Source of the DNA: JACVRW01 sp035705985
GTDB taxonomy: Bacteria; Actinomycetota; Thermoleophilia; Solirubrobacterales; Thermoleophilaceae
NCBI GenBank assembly: GCA_035705985.1
Contig: DASSVP010000085.1
Location: 1 to 5,159 of the forward strand
Direction of reading: 5' to 3'
Length of the DNA stretch: 5,159 nucleotides
In this document: positions 1 to 4,977 of the stretch, piece after piece
How positions within the stretch are numbered: position 1 is the first letter of the stretch
Layout of the letters: every line of letters begins with the position of its first letter
Notes under the pieces: model-generated
The model's database searches: none
What the model saw: the letters and a program-made list of their open reading frames with translations, nothing else
What the model was told of the DNA's origin: nothing
Program-made: the position numbers and the translations under genes

Positions 1-416
1 ACGCCCGGCAGCTGCTCGGAGCGGGCGTAGGAGCCGTCGAGCTCCCAGCGGACCAGGAACGGGGAGTCGAACAGGTCGCCGAGGAAGCCCGAGCCGGGCC
101 AGATCGCCGTCCAGCCGAAGTCGTCGGTCTGGTAGCCGAGCACCTCGAGCTCGAGCAGGTCGCCGGGCTCGGCGCCGGACACGGCGACCGGACCGGTCAG
201 CGGGTGCGCGATCGAGGGCGTGTCGAGCAGGTCCTCATGCGTCGATCCGCGCGCGAGCTGGCGGTCGCGCGAGTCGCGCACCTCGAAGGTGACCTCGTCG
301 CCGGGCTCGACAGTCGCGATCGGCTCGAGCTCCGGATGCCAGCGGTTGTGCCCGCGCTCCGCTCCCTCGTGGAGCGGCACGGAGCGATCGATCTCGATTC
401 GCAGGGCGGCGGCCAC
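1..416 (-). CDS. Acetamidase/formamidase family protein, N-terminal part (runs off the window edge)
   Basis: About 138 N-terminal residues are visible; the C-terminal part lies beyond base 1. The family hydrolyses short amides such as formamide or acetamide to the acid and ammonia in the cytoplasm. The reverse strand reads a clear family N-terminus: GHNRWHPELEPIATVEPGDE, then a HPLTGPVAVSGAEPGDLLE block typical of the beta-rich core, then DFGWTAIWPGSGFLGD. The start is set at GTG 416 because the frame is closed by the TAG (431-429) that ends the upstream acyl-CoA dehydrogenase, and GTG 416 is the first usual start after it. CTG 404 or GTG 380 are alternatives. No strong Shine-Dalgarno is seen. 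The 12-base gap to the acyl-CoA dehydrogenase suggests one transcript with it. The family call is firm, but the actual substrate cannot be told from this part. Confidence 0.85.
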   Translation of the reverse strand, partial: MAAALRIEIDRSVPLHEGAERGHNRWHPELEPIATVEPGDEVTFEVRDSRDRQLARGSTHEDLLDTPSIAHPLTGPVAVSGAEPGDLLELEVLGYQTDDFGWTAIWPGSGFLGDLFDSPFLVRWELDGSYARSEQLPG

Positions 417-428
417 CGCCCGCGCACG

Positions 429-1616
429 CTACAGCCCGTACGAGCGGCCGATCACGTCCAGCATGACCTCGTCGGTGCCGGCGCCGATGCGGTTCAGGCG
501 CATGTCGCGCCAGGCGCGCTCGATGCCGTACTCCTTCATGTAGCCGGCGCCGCCGTGGATCTGGAGGCACTCGTCGATCACCTCGCACGCCATCCGGGCG
601 GTGTAGAGCTTCGCCATCGAGATCTCGCGGACCGGGTACTCGCCGCCCGCGAAGCGCCACGCCGTCGTGTAGACCATCTGACGGCCCGCCTCGATCTTCG
701 TCGCCATCTCGGCGAACTTGTGGCGGATCGCCTGGAAGCGGCCGATCGGGCGCCCGAACGCGGTGCGCTCGGTGGCGTACTGGAGCGTCTTGTCGAAGCA
801 CTTCTGCGCGCCCGCCACGCAGCCCGCCGCGCCGATCAGGCGCTCGCCCTGTAGCTCCCACATGATGTGGTAGAAGCCCTTGCCCTCCTGGCCGAGCACC
901 GCGTCCGCCGGCACGCGCACGTCCTGGAACGCGAGCAGCGCCGTGTCCGACGCGTGCATGCCGAGCTTCTCGAGCCTCTTCTCGCGGATCACGCCGGGCG
1001 CGTCCATGTCCACCAGGAACAGCGTGAACCCGTCGTAGCCCGCGTCGGCGTCCGTCTTCGTGACGAGCACGATGAAGTCGGCCCGGTGGCCGTTCGTGAT
1101 GTAGGTCTTCGAGCCGTTGATGACCCACTCGTCACCGTCGCGCACCGCGCGCGTCTTGATGCCGGACACGTCGCTGCCGGCGTCGGGCTCGGTGATGCCG
1201 AGGCATGAGATCTTCTCGCCGCGGATGGCCGGGACGAGGTAGCGCTGCTTCTGCTCCTCGGTGCCGAACAGGTGGATCGGCGGCGTGGCCATGTCGGTGT
1301 GCACCGCCACGCCCATCGCAAGGCCGCCGGAATTGGCGTGCACCATCTCCTCGGCGAGCACGAGGTTCGAGTAGTAGTCGCCGCCCTGGCCGCCGTACTG
1401 CTCGGGATACGACAGGCCGAGGAAGCCGAGCTCGCCCATCCGCGTGAAGACGGAGTCCGGGAAGGTGGTCTCCTCCCACTCCTCCGCGTGCGGCGCCAGC
1501 TCCTTCGTCACGAAGGCGCGGATCGACTCGCGGAGCTGGTCGTGGTCCTCGGTGAAGATGAAGTGCTTGCGGCTCGCGCCGTGGTCCGGCTTGAGGAGTG
1601 CGTCTGCGGTCGCCAT
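429..1616 (-). CDS. Acyl-CoA dehydrogenase
   Basis: A complete 395-residue protein of normal family length. It is an FAD-dependent alpha,beta-dehydrogenase of acyl-CoA thioesters that passes electrons to electron-transfer flavoprotein. The helical N-terminal domain is roughly residues 18-135. It is followed by the first family signature (LGITEPDAGSDVSG, 139-152), the beta domain, and the C-terminal helical domain with ERTAFGRPIGRFQAIR (283-298) and the second signature starting QIHGGAGYM (352-360). The catalytic glutamate position of medium-chain enzymes (the E of YEGT) is Ala379 here (IGAGTDEV), whereas Glu258 in LQGERLIGAAG aligns with the isovaleryl-CoA dehydrogenase base in LDLERLVLAGG. 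This suggests isovaleryl- or long-chain-type chemistry, but the substrate is unproven. ATG 1616 lies 7 bases downstream of TACTTT and lacks a good Shine-Dalgarno. It diverges from the flavoprotein gene and leads into the amidase gene. Confidence 0.95.
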   Translation of the reverse strand: MATADALLKPDHGASRKHFIFTEDHDQLRESIRAFVTKELAPHAEEWEETTFPDSVFTRMGELGFLGLSYPEQYGGQGGDYYSNLVLAEEMVHANSGGLAMGVAVHTDMATPPIHLFGTEEQKQRYLVPAIRGEKISCLGITEPDAGSDVSGIKTRAVRDGDEWVINGSKTYITNGHRADFIVLVTKTDADAGYDGFTLFLVDMDAPGVIREKRLEKLGMHASDTALLAFQDVRVPADAVLGQEGKGFYHIMWELQGERLIGAAGCVAGAQKCFDKTLQYATERTAFGRPIGRFQAIRHKFAEMATKIEAGRQMVYTTAWRFAGGEYPVREISMAKLYTARMACEVIDECLQIHGGAGYMKEYGIERAWRDMRLNRIGAGTDEVMLDVIGRSYGL

Positions 1617-1623
1617 GCGAAGG

Positions 1624-1629
1624 AAAGTA
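1624..1629 (-). promoter_or_regulatory. Probable -10 box (TACTTT) of a leaderless promoter for the acyl-CoA dehydrogenase
   Basis: On the minus strand TACTTT fits TAnnnT and is followed by exactly 7 bases (CCTTCGC) before ATG 1616. That would place the transcription start at or next to the start codon, as in leaderless actinobacterial genes. It sits in a small A/T-rich island in otherwise GC-rich DNA. No convincing -35 box is visible. Confidence 0.5.
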
Positions 1630-1633
1630 CCGT
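1628..1633 (+). promoter_or_regulatory. Probable -10 box (TACCGT) of a leaderless promoter for the flavoprotein gene
   Basis: TACCGT fits TAnnnT and is followed by 6 bases (CCCCGC) before ATG 1640. It shares bases 1628-1629 with the opposite-strand TACTTT box, centred on a GTAC palindrome. The only purine-rich stretch upstream (AGGA at 1621) is about 15 bases from the ATG, too far for an ordinary ribosome binding site. Confidence 0.45.
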
Positions 1634-1639
1634 CCCCGC

Positions 1640-3058
1640 ATGAGCGAGCGCGAATTCGACGTCGTTGTTCTCGGATCAGGTCCGGCCGGGGAGGTGTGCG
1701 CGGGGCGGCTCGGCGAGGCGGGCCTGGAGGTGGCGGCCGTGGAGTCGCACCTCCTCGGCGGAGAGTGCTCGTTCTACGCGTGCATGCCGTCCAAGGCGCT
1801 GCTCCGCCCGGGAGAGCTGCTCGCCGAGGTGCGGCGCATCCCGGGCGTGCGCGAGGCCGTGACGGGCGACCTGGACGCCGGGGCGGTGCTCACGCGGCGC
1901 GACGAGATCATCCACGACCTCGACGATTCGAACCAGGTGCCGTGGCTCGAGCAGCGCGGCGTGACGGTAGTGCGCGGGCCGGGCCGGATCGACGGCGAAC
2001 GGCGCGTGCGGGTGGGCGACGACACGCTCGTCGGGCGCAAGGCCGTGGTCGTGGCCACGGGAACCGCGCCGCTGATCCCGCCGATCGACGGGCTCCGCGA
2101 GGCCGAGCCGTGGACGAACCGGGAGGCCACCACCGCGAAGCAGGTGCCGGACCGGCTGGCGGTCCTGGGCGGCGGCGTGGTGGCGGTGGAGATGGCGCAG
2201 GCGTACAGCTCGCTGGGCTCGCAGGTGACCGTCATCGAGCGCGCCGACAGGCTCATCGCGCGCGAGGAGCCCTTCGCGAGCGAGCACGTCCTCGAGGCGC
2301 TGCGCGAGAACGGCGTGGACGTCCGGCTCGGAACAACCGCCAAAGGGGTCAGACCCCGTTCGGAGGGTGGTCGAGGGTTGGAGATCGAGCTCGACCAGGG
2401 CGGGCCGGTGCGCGCCGACGAGCTGCTCGTGGCGGTCGGCCGGCGCGTCAACACCGACGACATCGGACTCGACACGATCGGCCTCGAGCCGGGCAAGCCG
2501 ATCGACGTGGACGACTCGATGAGGAGCGGGGTGGCCGACTGGCTGTACGCGATCGGCGACGTGAACGGGCGTGCACTTCTCACGCACATGGGCAAGTACC
2601 AGGCGCGTATCGCGGCAGACGTGATCATCGGCGACGAGAGCGCGTGCCTGCCGTCCACGGCGGACGGCTCCCGCTCGCCGCGGGTGATCTTCACCGACCC
2701 GCACGTCGCCGCCGTGGGCTACACGCTCGACGCCGCGAAGCAGGACGGCCTCAACGTCCGTGCCGTGGACGTCTCCACGCAGGGCAATGCCGGCGCCAGC
2801 TTCTACGGGCGCGACGACGCCCGCGGCAACACGCGCCTCGTGGTCGACGACGACCGCGGCGTGATCGTGGGCGCGACCTTCACCGGCCCGGAGATCGCGG
2901 AGTTCCTGCACGCCGCGACGATCGCGGTGGTGGGCGAGGTGCCGTTGACGCGCCTGTTCCACGCGGTGCCGGCGTTCCCCACGCGCAGCGAGGTGTGGCT
3001 CTACCTGCTCGAGGCGCTCGGCATCGCGGGCCCGTGTGGCGGGCCGCCGCGCGCCTAG
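1640..3058 (+). CDS. Class I pyridine nucleotide-disulfide oxidoreductase family flavoprotein (dihydrolipoamide dehydrogenase-like)
   Basis: A complete 472-residue protein of normal family length. It is a cytoplasmic FAD and NAD(P)H enzyme that moves electrons between nicotinamide and a substrate or redox disulfide. The FAD Rossmann motif is LGSGPAG (11-17). The redox-active pair Cys43/Cys48 lies in GGECSFYACMPSK, where the usual form is GGTCxxxGCxPSK. The NAD(P) Rossmann fold carries VLGGGVVAVE (175-184), and the second FAD motif is YAIGDV (303-308). The C-terminal dimerisation domain begins near PRVIFTDPHVAAVGYT (347-362). The active-site block that usually reads AHPTLSE reads AFPTRSE (445-451), so the usual catalytic His appears to be Phe446; His441 lies nearby. 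ATG 1640 is preferred over the in-frame ATG 1598, which would overlap the divergent gene and add a tail not needed before the Rossmann strand. A repeat-like palindrome lies in frame at residues 231-247. The exact substrate is unknown. Confidence 0.9.
   Translation: MSEREFDVVVLGSGPAGEVCAGRLGEAGLEVAAVESHLLGGECSFYACMPSKALLRPGELLAEVRRIPGVREAVTGDLDAGAVLTRRDEIIHDLDDSNQVPWLEQRGVTVVRGPGRIDGERRVRVGDDTLVGRKAVVVATGTAPLIPPIDGLREAEPWTNREATTAKQVPDRLAVLGGGVVAVEMAQAYSSLGSQVTVIERADRLIAREEPFASEHVLEALRENGVDVRLGTTAKGVRPRSEGGRGLEIELDQGGPVRADELLVAVGRRVNTDDIGLDTIGLEPGKPIDVDDSMRSGVADWLYAIGDVNGRALLTHMGKYQARIAADVIIGDESACLPSTADGSRSPRVIFTDPHVAAVGYTLDAAKQDGLNVRAVDVSTQGNAGASFYGRDDARGNTRLVVDDDRGVIVGATFTGPEIAEFLHAATIAVVGEVPLTRLFHAVPAFPTRSEVWLYLLEALGIAGPCGGPPRA
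2342..2360. repeat. REP-like palindrome GGGGTCAGACCCC embedded in a coding region
   Basis: Bases 2345-2357 form a perfect inverted repeat, GGGGTC-A-GACCCC. Further partial pairing is seen outside it: AA 2342-2343 with TT 2359-2360, and CAACC 2334-2338 with GGTTG 2376-2380. The host gene reads through it without a stop, giving residues 231-247. Its codons there (ACA, AAA, AGA, GGT GGT, CGA, TTG) are unlike the GC-ending codons of the neighbouring sequence, which supports an inserted or converted origin. I recall very similar palindromes dispersed in many bacterial genomes, but I cannot count copies here; this window holds one. Confidence 0.55.
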
Positions 3059-3065
3059 ACCCTCG

Positions 3066-3200
3066 TCAGGATCGGCGGCTGCGGCGGCCCCGGCGCAGTG
3101 AGCGGCGCGACTCGTCGCGCATCCGGAGGGCGTCCCGCGGGGACTCGATGAGGCGCGGGTTCCGGTTCAGTTGCGCGGATAGGGGTGCGGCCGTCTTCAT
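3066..3200 (-). CDS. Possible small basic protein, 44 residues, unknown function
   Basis: ATG 3200 to TGA 3066 on the minus strand reads MKTAAPLSAQ, then LNRNPRLIESPRDALRMRDE, and ends in an arginine-rich tail (SRRSLRRGRRSRRS). It fills most of the otherwise gene-free stretch 3059-3289, converging on the flavoprotein gene with 7 bases between stop codons. Third codon positions are mostly G or C, as expected of a real gene here, but that is weak evidence in GC-rich DNA. No Shine-Dalgarno is seen, and the hexamer nearest the leaderless position (CAAAGT, 8 bases upstream) only partly fits. I recognise no family and see no signal peptide or membrane segment. It may be a chance ORF; the arginine-rich tail could equally reflect GC-rich non-coding sequence. 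Confidence 0.3.
   Translation of the reverse strand: MKTAAPLSAQLNRNPRLIESPRDALRMRDESRRSLRRGRRSRRS
3079..3098. terminator. GC-rich hairpin after the flavoprotein gene, possible terminator
   Basis: CTGCG (3079-3083) pairs with CGCAG (3094-3098). The stem continues past one G-G mismatch with two more pairs around a four-base loop. It begins 21 bases after the TAG at 3058. There is no T-run, so it would be a U-less actinobacterial-type terminator at best. It also lies within the possible small minus-strand ORF. Confidence 0.3.
3105..3120. terminator. Perfect inverted repeat GCGCGAC-TC-GTCGCGC, possible hairpin or operator
   Basis: Seven-base arms are perfectly complementary. As RNA it would form a six-pair stem with a CUCG loop. 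It follows the 3079-3098 hairpin by six bases and no T-run follows. It could help terminate transcription from either side or be a protein-binding palindrome. Short GC palindromes arise readily by chance in DNA of this composition. Confidence 0.22.
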
Positions 3201-3276
3201 GGGGAGCCACTTTGCCGCGCCCGGCGCCCGCTCGCATCGGGGACCTCACCTAACCGCTCCCTGACCTTTGCCCGCG

Positions 3277-3282
3277 TACCAT
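3277..3282 (+). promoter_or_regulatory. Probable -10 box (TACCAT) of a leaderless promoter for the SDR-led operon
   Basis: TACCAT fits TAnnnT and is followed by exactly 7 bases (CCGGCGC) before ATG 3290, with no Shine-Dalgarno between. This is the same arrangement as at the divergent pair near 1630. No clear -35 box is seen at 16-19 bases upstream; CTGACC at 3261 is too close. Confidence 0.5.
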
Positions 3283-3289
3283 CCGGCGC

Positions 3290-3916
3290 ATGGACGTAGT
3301 CGTCGCCGGCGGGCACGGGAAGGTCGGAATCCGGCTTCTGAGGCTGCTCGCCGAGCGAGGCCATCGAGCGCGCGGCCTGATCCGCGACCCGGACCACGAG
3401 CGGGAGGTCACGGACGTGGGCGCCGAGGCCGTGATCTGCGACATCGAGGCGCTCGACGACATCTCGGAGTGCTGCCGGGGTGCCGACGCGGTGGTCTTCG
3501 CGGCCGGCGCCGGGCCGGGGAGCGGCCCTGAGCGCAAGCGAACGGTGGACTACGGCGGCGCGGTGAAGCTGATGGAGGCGGGTATCGCGCGGTACGTCAT
3601 GGTCAGTGCATTCGCCGCGGACCGCCCGGATGAGTGGTCCGATGAGATGCGTCCCTACTACGAGGCCAAGGCAGATGCGGATCGCAGGCTTCTCGACCGT
3701 GGGCTGGATCACACGATCGTGCGGCCGGGCGGGCTGACCGACGATCCCGGGACCGGACGGGTGACGGTTGGGACGGGGATCGAGCGGGGCAACGTGCCGC
3801 GTGACGACGTGGCTGCCGTGCTCCTTGCCGTGCTCGAGACGCCGAGCACGGTGGGCAAGGTCTTTGAGCTGGTCTCGGGCGAGACCCCGGTGGAGGCGGC
3901 GGTTCGCAATCTGTGA
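3290..3916 (+). CDS. Atypical short-chain dehydrogenase, NAD(P)H-binding Rossmann protein
   Basis: A complete 208-residue cytoplasmic protein, similar in size to single-domain atypical SDRs such as the YhfK or biliverdin reductase B-like group. The nucleotide-binding glycine motif is VAGGHGKVG (5-13, GxxGxxG). Arg32 after the second strand (GLIRDPDH) could favour NADPH. Further Rossmann landmarks are ADAVVFAAGAG (66-76) and RYVMVSAFAA (101-110). A Tyr-x3-Lys pair (Tyr123/Lys127 in YYEAKADADR) resembles the SDR catalytic pair and is followed by TIVRPGGLTDDPGTGRV (142-158), typical of this group. The substrate is unknown. It is the first gene of a plus-strand run, and its TGA overlaps the GTG start of the ATL gene, so the two are probably translationally coupled. 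Confidence 0.88.
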   Translation: MDVVVAGGHGKVGIRLLRLLAERGHRARGLIRDPDHEREVTDVGAEAVICDIEALDDISECCRGADAVVFAAGAGPGSGPERKRTVDYGGAVKLMEAGIARYVMVSAFAADRPDEWSDEMRPYYEAKADADRRLLDRGLDHTIVRPGGLTDDPGTGRVTVGTGIERGNVPRDDVAAVLLAVLETPSTVGKVFELVSGETPVEAAVRNL

Positions 3917-4176
3917 ATGCCGAGGAGGTGCTCAGACGAGTGCGTGAGGTGCCGGAGGGGCACGTCACGACGTATGGGGACCTCTCGCCCGGCGCGCCCC
4001 GCTTCGCGGGCACGGTGCTGTCGGAATGCCACGACCCGGACGTCCCCTGGCACCGCATCGTGCGCGCCGACGGCTCGCTCGCGAAGGGCGAGCGCCAGCG
4101 ACGCCTGCTCGCGGCGGAGGGGGTCCCGTTCAGGGGCGGGCGGGTCGACATGCGCGAGGCCTGGGTCCCGGTGTAG
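3913..4176 (+). CDS. Alkyltransferase-like (ATL) protein, short MGMT-family DNA-binding protein
   Basis: An 87-residue protein. ATL proteins have the DNA-binding fold of O6-methylguanine methyltransferase but no acceptor cysteine; they flip and bind O6-alkylguanine and channel it to nucleotide excision repair. The diagnostic PCHRV site reads PWHRI (45-49), with Trp46 replacing the reactive Cys. Other landmarks are VPEGHVTTYGDLS (13-25) with the expected nucleotide-flipping Tyr21, a candidate arginine finger Arg30 (APRFAG), and a lesion-loop and C-terminal block ADGSLAKGERQRRLL (52-66) and GRVDMREAW. It is short: the Tyr-to-Arg spacing is 9, against 14 (Tyr25 to Arg39) in fission yeast Atl1. 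GTG 3913 overlaps the upstream TGA as GTGA. The stop is doubled (TAG TAA, 4174-4179). Confidence 0.85.
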   Translation: MNAEEVLRRVREVPEGHVTTYGDLSPGAPRFAGTVLSECHDPDVPWHRIVRADGSLAKGERQRRLLAAEGVPFRGGRVDMREAWVPV

Positions 4177-4177
4177 T

Positions 4178-4183
4178 AAGAAT
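4178..4183 (+). promoter_or_regulatory. Possible internal -10-like box (AAGAAT) before the enoyl-CoA hydratase gene
   Basis: AAGAAT lies exactly 7 bases before GTG 4191 and keeps the conserved A and final T of TAnnnT; TAAGAAT (4177-4183) is the wider A/T-rich run. No Shine-Dalgarno lies in the 14-base gap. It could be an internal leaderless promoter, or just the tandem stop codons TAG TAA plus chance. Confidence 0.28.
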
Positions 4184-4190
4184 CTCCCGC

Positions 4191-4973
4191 GTGTCGAACG
4201 AGACGGTCCGCTACGACGTGAGCGACGGGGTCGCGACCATCGCCCTCGACCAGCCCGACACGCGCAACGCGCTGTCGAACGAGCTGCTCGCCGGCCTGAT
4301 CGGGGCATTCGAGCTCGCAGCGGCCGACGACGCCGTCCGCTGCGTGGTGCTCAGCTCCACGCATGACAAGGTCTTCTCCGCCGGTGGAAGCCTCGACCAG
4401 TTCGCCGCCGACGTGCCGCTCGTGCACAAGCACTTCGGCACCGAGCGCTTCCCGCGCCTCTTCAAGACCATCATGGGGCTCGGCAAGCCCACGCTGTGCG
4501 CCGCGAACGGGCACGTGCTCGCGGGCGCGCTCGGCATCGCGCTCGCCTGCGACCTGATCGTGGCGAAGGAGAGCGCCACGTTCGGCACACCCGAGATCAA
4601 CGTGGGCGTCTTCCCGTTCATGATCATGGCGCTGATCTACCGCAACGTGCCGCGCAAGAAGGTGAACGAGATGCTGCTGCTGGGCGAGCGGATCTCGGCG
4701 GAGGAGGCGCGCGAGGCCGGCATCGTGAACCGGGTCGTGCCGGACGACGAGTTCGACGCGGCGGTGGCCGATTGGGCGGCGAAGCTCGCCGGGAAGTCGC
4801 CGGTGCTGATGAAGCTCGGCAAGGACGCGATGTACCGCCAGCTCGACATGCCGCTCGACGAGGCGCTCGACTTCCTCCGCTCCCAGCTCTCGATCGCGTT
4901 CACGACCGAGGACATCCAGGAGGGCGTGACGGCGTTCTTCGAGAAGCGCGAGCCGAACTGGAAGGGACGGTGA
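4191..4973 (+). CDS. Enoyl-CoA hydratase/isomerase (crotonase) family protein
   Basis: A complete 260-residue protein of typical crotonase length, cytoplasmic and acting on acyl-CoA thioesters. Landmarks are DGVATIALDQPDTRNALS (12-29), the oxyanion-hole segment VFSAGGSLDQF (61-71), CAANGHVLAGALGIALACDL (103-122) and FGTPEINVGVFP (131-142), then ERISAEEAREAGIVNRVV (166-183) and a C-terminal helical trimerisation region. Aligned to mammalian enoyl-CoA hydratase, the second catalytic glutamate (Glu164) is Glu135, but the first (Glu144) is Gly115. A one-acid mechanism is therefore more likely than canonical hydration, for instance isomerase-type or another crotonase activity. GTG 4191 is chosen because the fold starts within about 8 residues; the upstream in-frame ATG 4026 lies wholly within the ATL gene. 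It follows the ATL gene by 14 bases and precedes the next gene by 4. Confidence 0.93.
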   Translation: MSNETVRYDVSDGVATIALDQPDTRNALSNELLAGLIGAFELAAADDAVRCVVLSSTHDKVFSAGGSLDQFAADVPLVHKHFGTERFPRLFKTIMGLGKPTLCAANGHVLAGALGIALACDLIVAKESATFGTPEINVGVFPFMIMALIYRNVPRKKVNEMLLLGERISAEEAREAGIVNRVVPDDEFDAAVADWAAKLAGKSPVLMKLGKDAMYRQLDMPLDEALDFLRSQLSIAFTTEDIQEGVTAFFEKREPNWKGR

Positions 4974-4977
4974 CGGT

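Noticed and set aside
204..854. 216-codon plus-strand open frame opposite the amidase and acyl-CoA dehydrogenase genes
   Set aside because: It is antisense to two genes with strong family motifs and its sequence is compositionally biased.
1598..1639. 14-residue N-terminal extension of the flavoprotein from ATG 1598
   Set aside because: It would overlap the start of the divergent acyl-CoA dehydrogenase. The Rossmann strand begins right after ATG 1640, which also has the -10 box at leaderless spacing.
1676..2962. 428-codon minus-strand open frame opposite the flavoprotein gene
   Set aside because: It is His/Arg/Ala-rich without domains and lies wholly antisense to a gene with intact FAD, NAD(P) and redox-cysteine motifs.
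3055..3249. 64-codon minus-strand open frame in the 3059-3289 gap
   Set aside because: Its Pro/Ala/Arg-rich translation looks like random GC-rich sequence, and it conflicts in frame with the somewhat better 44-residue ORF at 3066-3200.
1444..3264. 606-codon open frame on the plus strand across the flavoprotein gene
   Set aside because: It lies in another frame of the well-supported flavoprotein gene and its translation is an arginine/alanine/glycine-rich string without motifs, a usual by-product of GC-rich coding DNA.
4121..4145. GGGGTCCCGTTCAGGGGCGG, resembling the repeat at 2345
   Set aside because: It lacks the palindromic core GGGGTCAGACCCC and is explained by codons for a conserved ATL C-terminal block.
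4026..4190. 55-residue N-terminal extension of the crotonase protein from ATG 4026
   Set aside because: It is an alternative-frame reading of the ATL gene, and crotonase proteins begin near GTG 4191.
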